DNA of 64,000 nt from contig NZ_CP139971.1 in assembly GCF_034424545.1 (NCBI RefSeq), forward strand, positions 248,001 through 312,000, in the 5' to 3' direction. The position numbers were made by a program, and so were the translations under genes. The notes under the pieces were generated by a model. The model saw only the letters and a list, made by a program, of their open reading frames with translations, was not told where the DNA came from and did no database searches. The stretch comes from Trinickia caryophylli (lineage in GTDB: Bacteria > Pseudomonadota > Gammaproteobacteria > Burkholderiales > Burkholderiaceae). Of this stretch, positions 61,645-64,000 are shown piece after piece (positions within the stretch are counted from its first letter, which is position 1; every line of letters starts with the position of its first letter).

Positions 61645-62409
61645 CTAGAAGTGCCAGACGACGTCGGCGGTCCAGCCGTGGGACAGGAGTGGGCCCATTC
61701 TGGCTCTCGTTGCCGCGGGGGCTTGCGTCCCGATGTACCAGAGATCGAATTGCACGGTGCGGTATTGGTAGGTCAGTCCGGCATCCGCATAGACATAGCC
61801 TCCGCCCACCTGCGCGCGCAGGTCGTAATAGCCGATTCCGGCCGTTGCCGAAAAGCCGTGTTCGAGCGGCAACCGCCCCGCGACGTCATACGAAAAAGCC
61901 CTCGTCTTCGAAGACCAGCCGATTGCCGTATCGGGGGAAGCGGTCAACGAGGCAAAGAGAAAGTCGCGCCAGCCGCCACGCAATTCGAGTTCGTGGTAAG
62001 CCATCCGTCCCGCGAACGGCACGCGTGCGAATTGGTAGCGCGATACGATGGCCTGCAGTGTCCAGTCGGCGTCGAGACGCCATGTATAGCCGGCGTCGGC
62101 CACGATCTTGGCCCCCGTCTGCGAGAAGGCTGAATTGCGTATCGACAACGCCGAGGCGCCAATGAAAAAACCGCCGCTCGGGTCGGGGTACCAGTTCGCG
62201 CCCACGCCGACTGTCGGTGCCTTGTTGCTATCGACGAGCCCGCGCGTGACCGCGCCCGTGGCAGCGCTGAGTTCGAATTGCCACGCGTCGGACGCTACGG
62301 CTGGCGACGGCAGCACGAAAGCGAGCCCGGCTAAAACAGCGATCATTCGTGCGCCTGCCGTCCCGGGCGGACGCGGCGCGAGCGGGCTCTTACGACACCT
62401 CGACTTCAT
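61645..62409 (-). CDS. outer-membrane beta-barrel-like protein
   Basis: The 254-residue protein has a signal peptide (ARMIAVLAGLAFVLPSPAVASDAW) and a series of alternating strands rich in Tyr, Gly and aromatic pairs (PTVGVGANWYPDPSGGFFIGASAL, DAGYTWRLDADWTLQAIVSRYQF, VGGGYVYADAGLTYQYRTVQFDLWYIG). It ends in an aromatic residue (ADVVWHF), the usual C-terminal signal of outer-membrane barrels. It resembles the TIGR02001-type conserved hypothetical outer-membrane proteins. The start at 62409 gives a basic n-region; 62346 is an alternative. Function unknown. Confidence 0.68.
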   Translation of the reverse strand: MKSRCRKSPLAPRPPGTAGARMIAVLAGLAFVLPSPAVASDAWQFELSAATGAVTRGLVDSNKAPTVGVGANWYPDPSGGFFIGASALSIRNSAFSQTGAKIVADAGYTWRLDADWTLQAIVSRYQFARVPFAGRMAYHELELRGGWRDFLFASLTASPDTAIGWSSKTRAFSYDVAGRLPLEHGFSATAGIGYYDLRAQVGGGYVYADAGLTYQYRTVQFDLWYIGTQAPAATRARMGPLLSHGWTADVVWHF

Positions 62410-62717
62410 ATGAACGACAACTTGACCCGTGGGGGCGGAACATGGGGCCGGAGCGTTCCCGGCTGCGTGCGTCCCAAGGGGGCAGGACGATGCGTCTGCG
62501 CACTGCAATCCGCAAACGCATCCTAAAGCAGAACGAAAAAAATCTCGACCCAGGGTCGCTTTGTCGCAACATTTGGGACGCACGGCGACACTCATGGAGG
62601 TGCGCTATCGTGGGCATCGGCTTTTCCGATGGCGGGGCGTACCGCATAGGCAGCACGCGATGGCAAAATTCGCACGTCGACGCCGTGTCGGTTGTGCGCG
62701 AGTTGAGGATGACGCCG
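62410..62717. other. intergenic region between barrel-protein gene and subtilase gene
   Basis: About 308 bp that should hold two divergent promoters. I see only a short palindrome CGACCCAGGGTCG near 62550, next to an A-rich run. No gene and no PIP box were seen. Confidence 0.5.
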
Positions 62718-64000
62718 ATGAACCTGAATGCAGCACCATATGCGCGATATGCACGATATGCGCAATGTACGCGATATGCGTTATCGCTCTGGCCGGCGTG
62801 GCTGGGCGCGTTTGCGGTGCTCCTGCTTGCCGGCTGCGGCAGCTCCGCCCTCATCCCGCCTTCGGCGAACGATGCCGATCCCGCGGTGGTTGCCCGGATG
62901 TATACAGCCGTCGACAGGATGGTCGTGATTGCGGTGGACAACCCTTCGGAATCGGTACCGGTGATGGCCGGCACGACGGCGGGCGGCTATAGCAGCCCGC
63001 CGGGTTATGTGGCCTACGGCAGTGCGCGTGCCACCATGGCCACGCTGGCGAAGGACTACCGCTTGCAGGAGGTGACCGCGTGGCCGATCCTGCCGCTGCA
63101 TGTCCATTGCGCCGTGCTGGAGGCCGCCGATGCACGCGCGCGCGACGAAATTCTCGCGAAGCTCGCGCATGACCGGCGCGTGAGGCTGGCCGAGCCGCTG
63201 CAGTCGTTTCACACGTTGAGCACGACGCCCGGCTACGAAAGCAACTATCAGCCGCTCCAGCACGGCCTGCGCGACATCGATGCGCTTGCGGCACAGCGGG
63301 TGACGCGCGGCGACGGTGTGCGCGTAGCGGTGATCGACACCGGCATGGATACGACGCATCCGGGCCTGTCGGGCAAGATCGAACTCATGCGCGATTACGT
63401 CGAGCGCGACAAGACGCTTTTCAATCGCGACGTTCACGGCACGGCCGTCGCAGGTGTCATCGCCGCCAGCCCCACGGGCGGCCAGGGCGTGCTCGGCGTC
63501 GCGCCCGGTGCGAGGATTCTGGCGCTCAAAGCCTGCTGGCGCGTGCCCGGTACCGCAACCTCGGCCTGCAATTCGTTGACGCTGGCGGAGGCGCTTTCGG
63601 CCGCAATCGCCGCGCACGCGCAAGTGATCAATCTGAGTCTCACCGGGCCGCCGGATCCGCTGCTTGCCCAATTGACCGAATATGCGTTACTGCATGGCGC
63701 GGTCGTCGTCGGCGCAGTACCGCCGGACGGCGACCGCCGCGCTTTTCCGGTCGGCGTGCCGAACGTCATCGGTGCGGACTTGCCGGGCTCGAGCGTGAGC
63801 GGCGTGATCCAGGCTCCCGGGCGCGACGTGCTGACGCTCACGCCGGGCGGCCATTACGATTTTCTTTCCGGCTCGTCATTCTCGGCGGCCTACGTTTCAG
63901 GCATCGCCGCATTGCTGCTGTCCGTTGCCCCGCATCTCGACGCCACGCGCCTCTACACGGCGCTCAAGGGTAGCGTAAGCGGCCCCGGCCCGCAGCAGAC
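62718..64000 (+). CDS. subtilisin-like S8 peptidase lipoprotein, C-terminus cut by window edge
   Basis: About 427 residues are visible. The N-terminus carries repetitive YARYAR sequence, then a signal peptide with lipobox LLAGC, so the protein is probably a lipoprotein. A propeptide domain follows (about 60 to 170), then the catalytic domain with Asp207 (VAVIDTGMD), His240 (DVHGTAVAGV) and Ser387 (SGSSFSAAYVSG), all in normal order. An ATG at 62709 is possible in the same frame; 62718 has a GAGG 9 bp upstream. It resembles the remnant at 20.8 kb in its propeptide. The usual sigma/anti-sigma partners could lie beyond the window. Confidence 0.87.
   Translation, partial: MNLNAAPYARYARYAQCTRYALSLWPAWLGAFAVLLLAGCGSSALIPPSANDADPAVVARMYTAVDRMVVIAVDNPSESVPVMAGTTAGGYSSPPGYVAYGSARATMATLAKDYRLQEVTAWPILPLHVHCAVLEAADARARDEILAKLAHDRRVRLAEPLQSFHTLSTTPGYESNYQPLQHGLRDIDALAAQRVTRGDGVRVAVIDTGMDTTHPGLSGKIELMRDYVERDKTLFNRDVHGTAVAGVIAASPTGGQGVLGVAPGARILALKACWRVPGTATSACNSLTLAEALSAAIAAHAQVINLSLTGPPDPLLAQLTEYALLHGAVVVGAVPPDGDRRAFPVGVPNVIGADLPGSSVSGVIQAPGRDVLTLTPGGHYDFLSGSSFSAAYVSGIAALLLSVAPHLDATRLYTALKGSVSGPGPQQ

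Noticed and set aside
62709..62780. Repeated CGATATGC words at the start of the subtilase gene
   Set aside because: They encode the YARYAR stretch before the lipobox; short slippage repeats, with no sign of a regulatory site or CRISPR array.
1..64000. Insertion sequences, integrase genes, tRNA genes or attachment sites bounding the hrp island
   Set aside because: None were seen in the window, so island boundaries are inferred only from gene content and PIP boxes.

Overview
The window is high-GC DNA with long, densely packed genes. Its gene content (a BaeSR-type two-component system, a ProQ-family RNA chaperone, an ECF sigma/anti-sigma pair, and an hrp group II type III secretion system controlled by an AraC-type HrpB/HrpX protein) points to a plant- or fungus-associated betaproteobacterium of the Burkholderiaceae (Burkholderia, Paraburkholderia, Trinickia, Robbsia or a relative). 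The genus cannot be fixed from sequence reading alone. No rRNA, tRNA, CRISPR array or transposase was seen.

Left part, about 1 to 18 kb, housekeeping or accessory chromosome. It starts with the truncated N-terminus of an LptD-like protein and two coupled small hypothetical genes. A stand-alone BamA paralogue, an exported intradiol-dioxygenase-like protein and a baeS/baeR pair follow. Next comes an orphan OmpR-type regulator whose receiver has lost its phosphorylation residues. A LacI regulator is divergent from a CUT1 sugar-uptake operon (binding protein, two permeases, no ATPase) that ends in a GH3 beta-glucosidase-like gene. The part closes with a ProQ-family protein and two hypothetical genes.

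Transition, about 18 to 23 kb. An HpaH/IpgF-like lytic transglycosylase sits behind a perfect PIP box, so the hrp regulon already starts here. It is followed by a membrane GGDEF protein with a degenerate signature, a lone subtilase propeptide remnant and an ECF sigma/anti-sigma pair.

hrp island, about 22.8 to 61.5 kb. Two divergent operons form the secretion machine. Leftward: hrcU-hrcV-hpaP-hrcQ-hrcR-hrcS-hpaA-hrcD-hrpD6-pilin-hpaB. Rightward: hrpB1-hrpB2-hrcJ-hrpB4-hrcL-hrcN-hrpB7-hrcT-hrpB-hrcC. Around this core lie a J-domain effector candidate, an HrpF/NopX-repeat protein, a small-protein/effector pair, a PopA-like harpin, an hrpG-like regulator, a cupin gene, a multi-membrane-segment effector candidate, a 1280-residue effector candidate with a Cys/His protease-like C-terminus, an unusual desaturase-hydrolase fusion with a GNAT gene, and an AWR-like effector.

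The unifying signal is cis-regulatory. I found ten TTCG-N16-TTCG elements, nine of them perfect TTCGC-N15-TTCGC PIP boxes, each correctly oriented and 70 to 260 bp upstream of a machine or effector gene. This gives a self-consistent HrpB regulon inside one window and marks several unrecognised proteins as probable type III substrates.

Right edge, about 61.6 to 64 kb. An outer-membrane beta-barrel-like protein is followed by a subtilase lipoprotein that runs off the window. Its propeptide resembles the remnant at 20.8 kb, so the island lies between two related subtilase loci.
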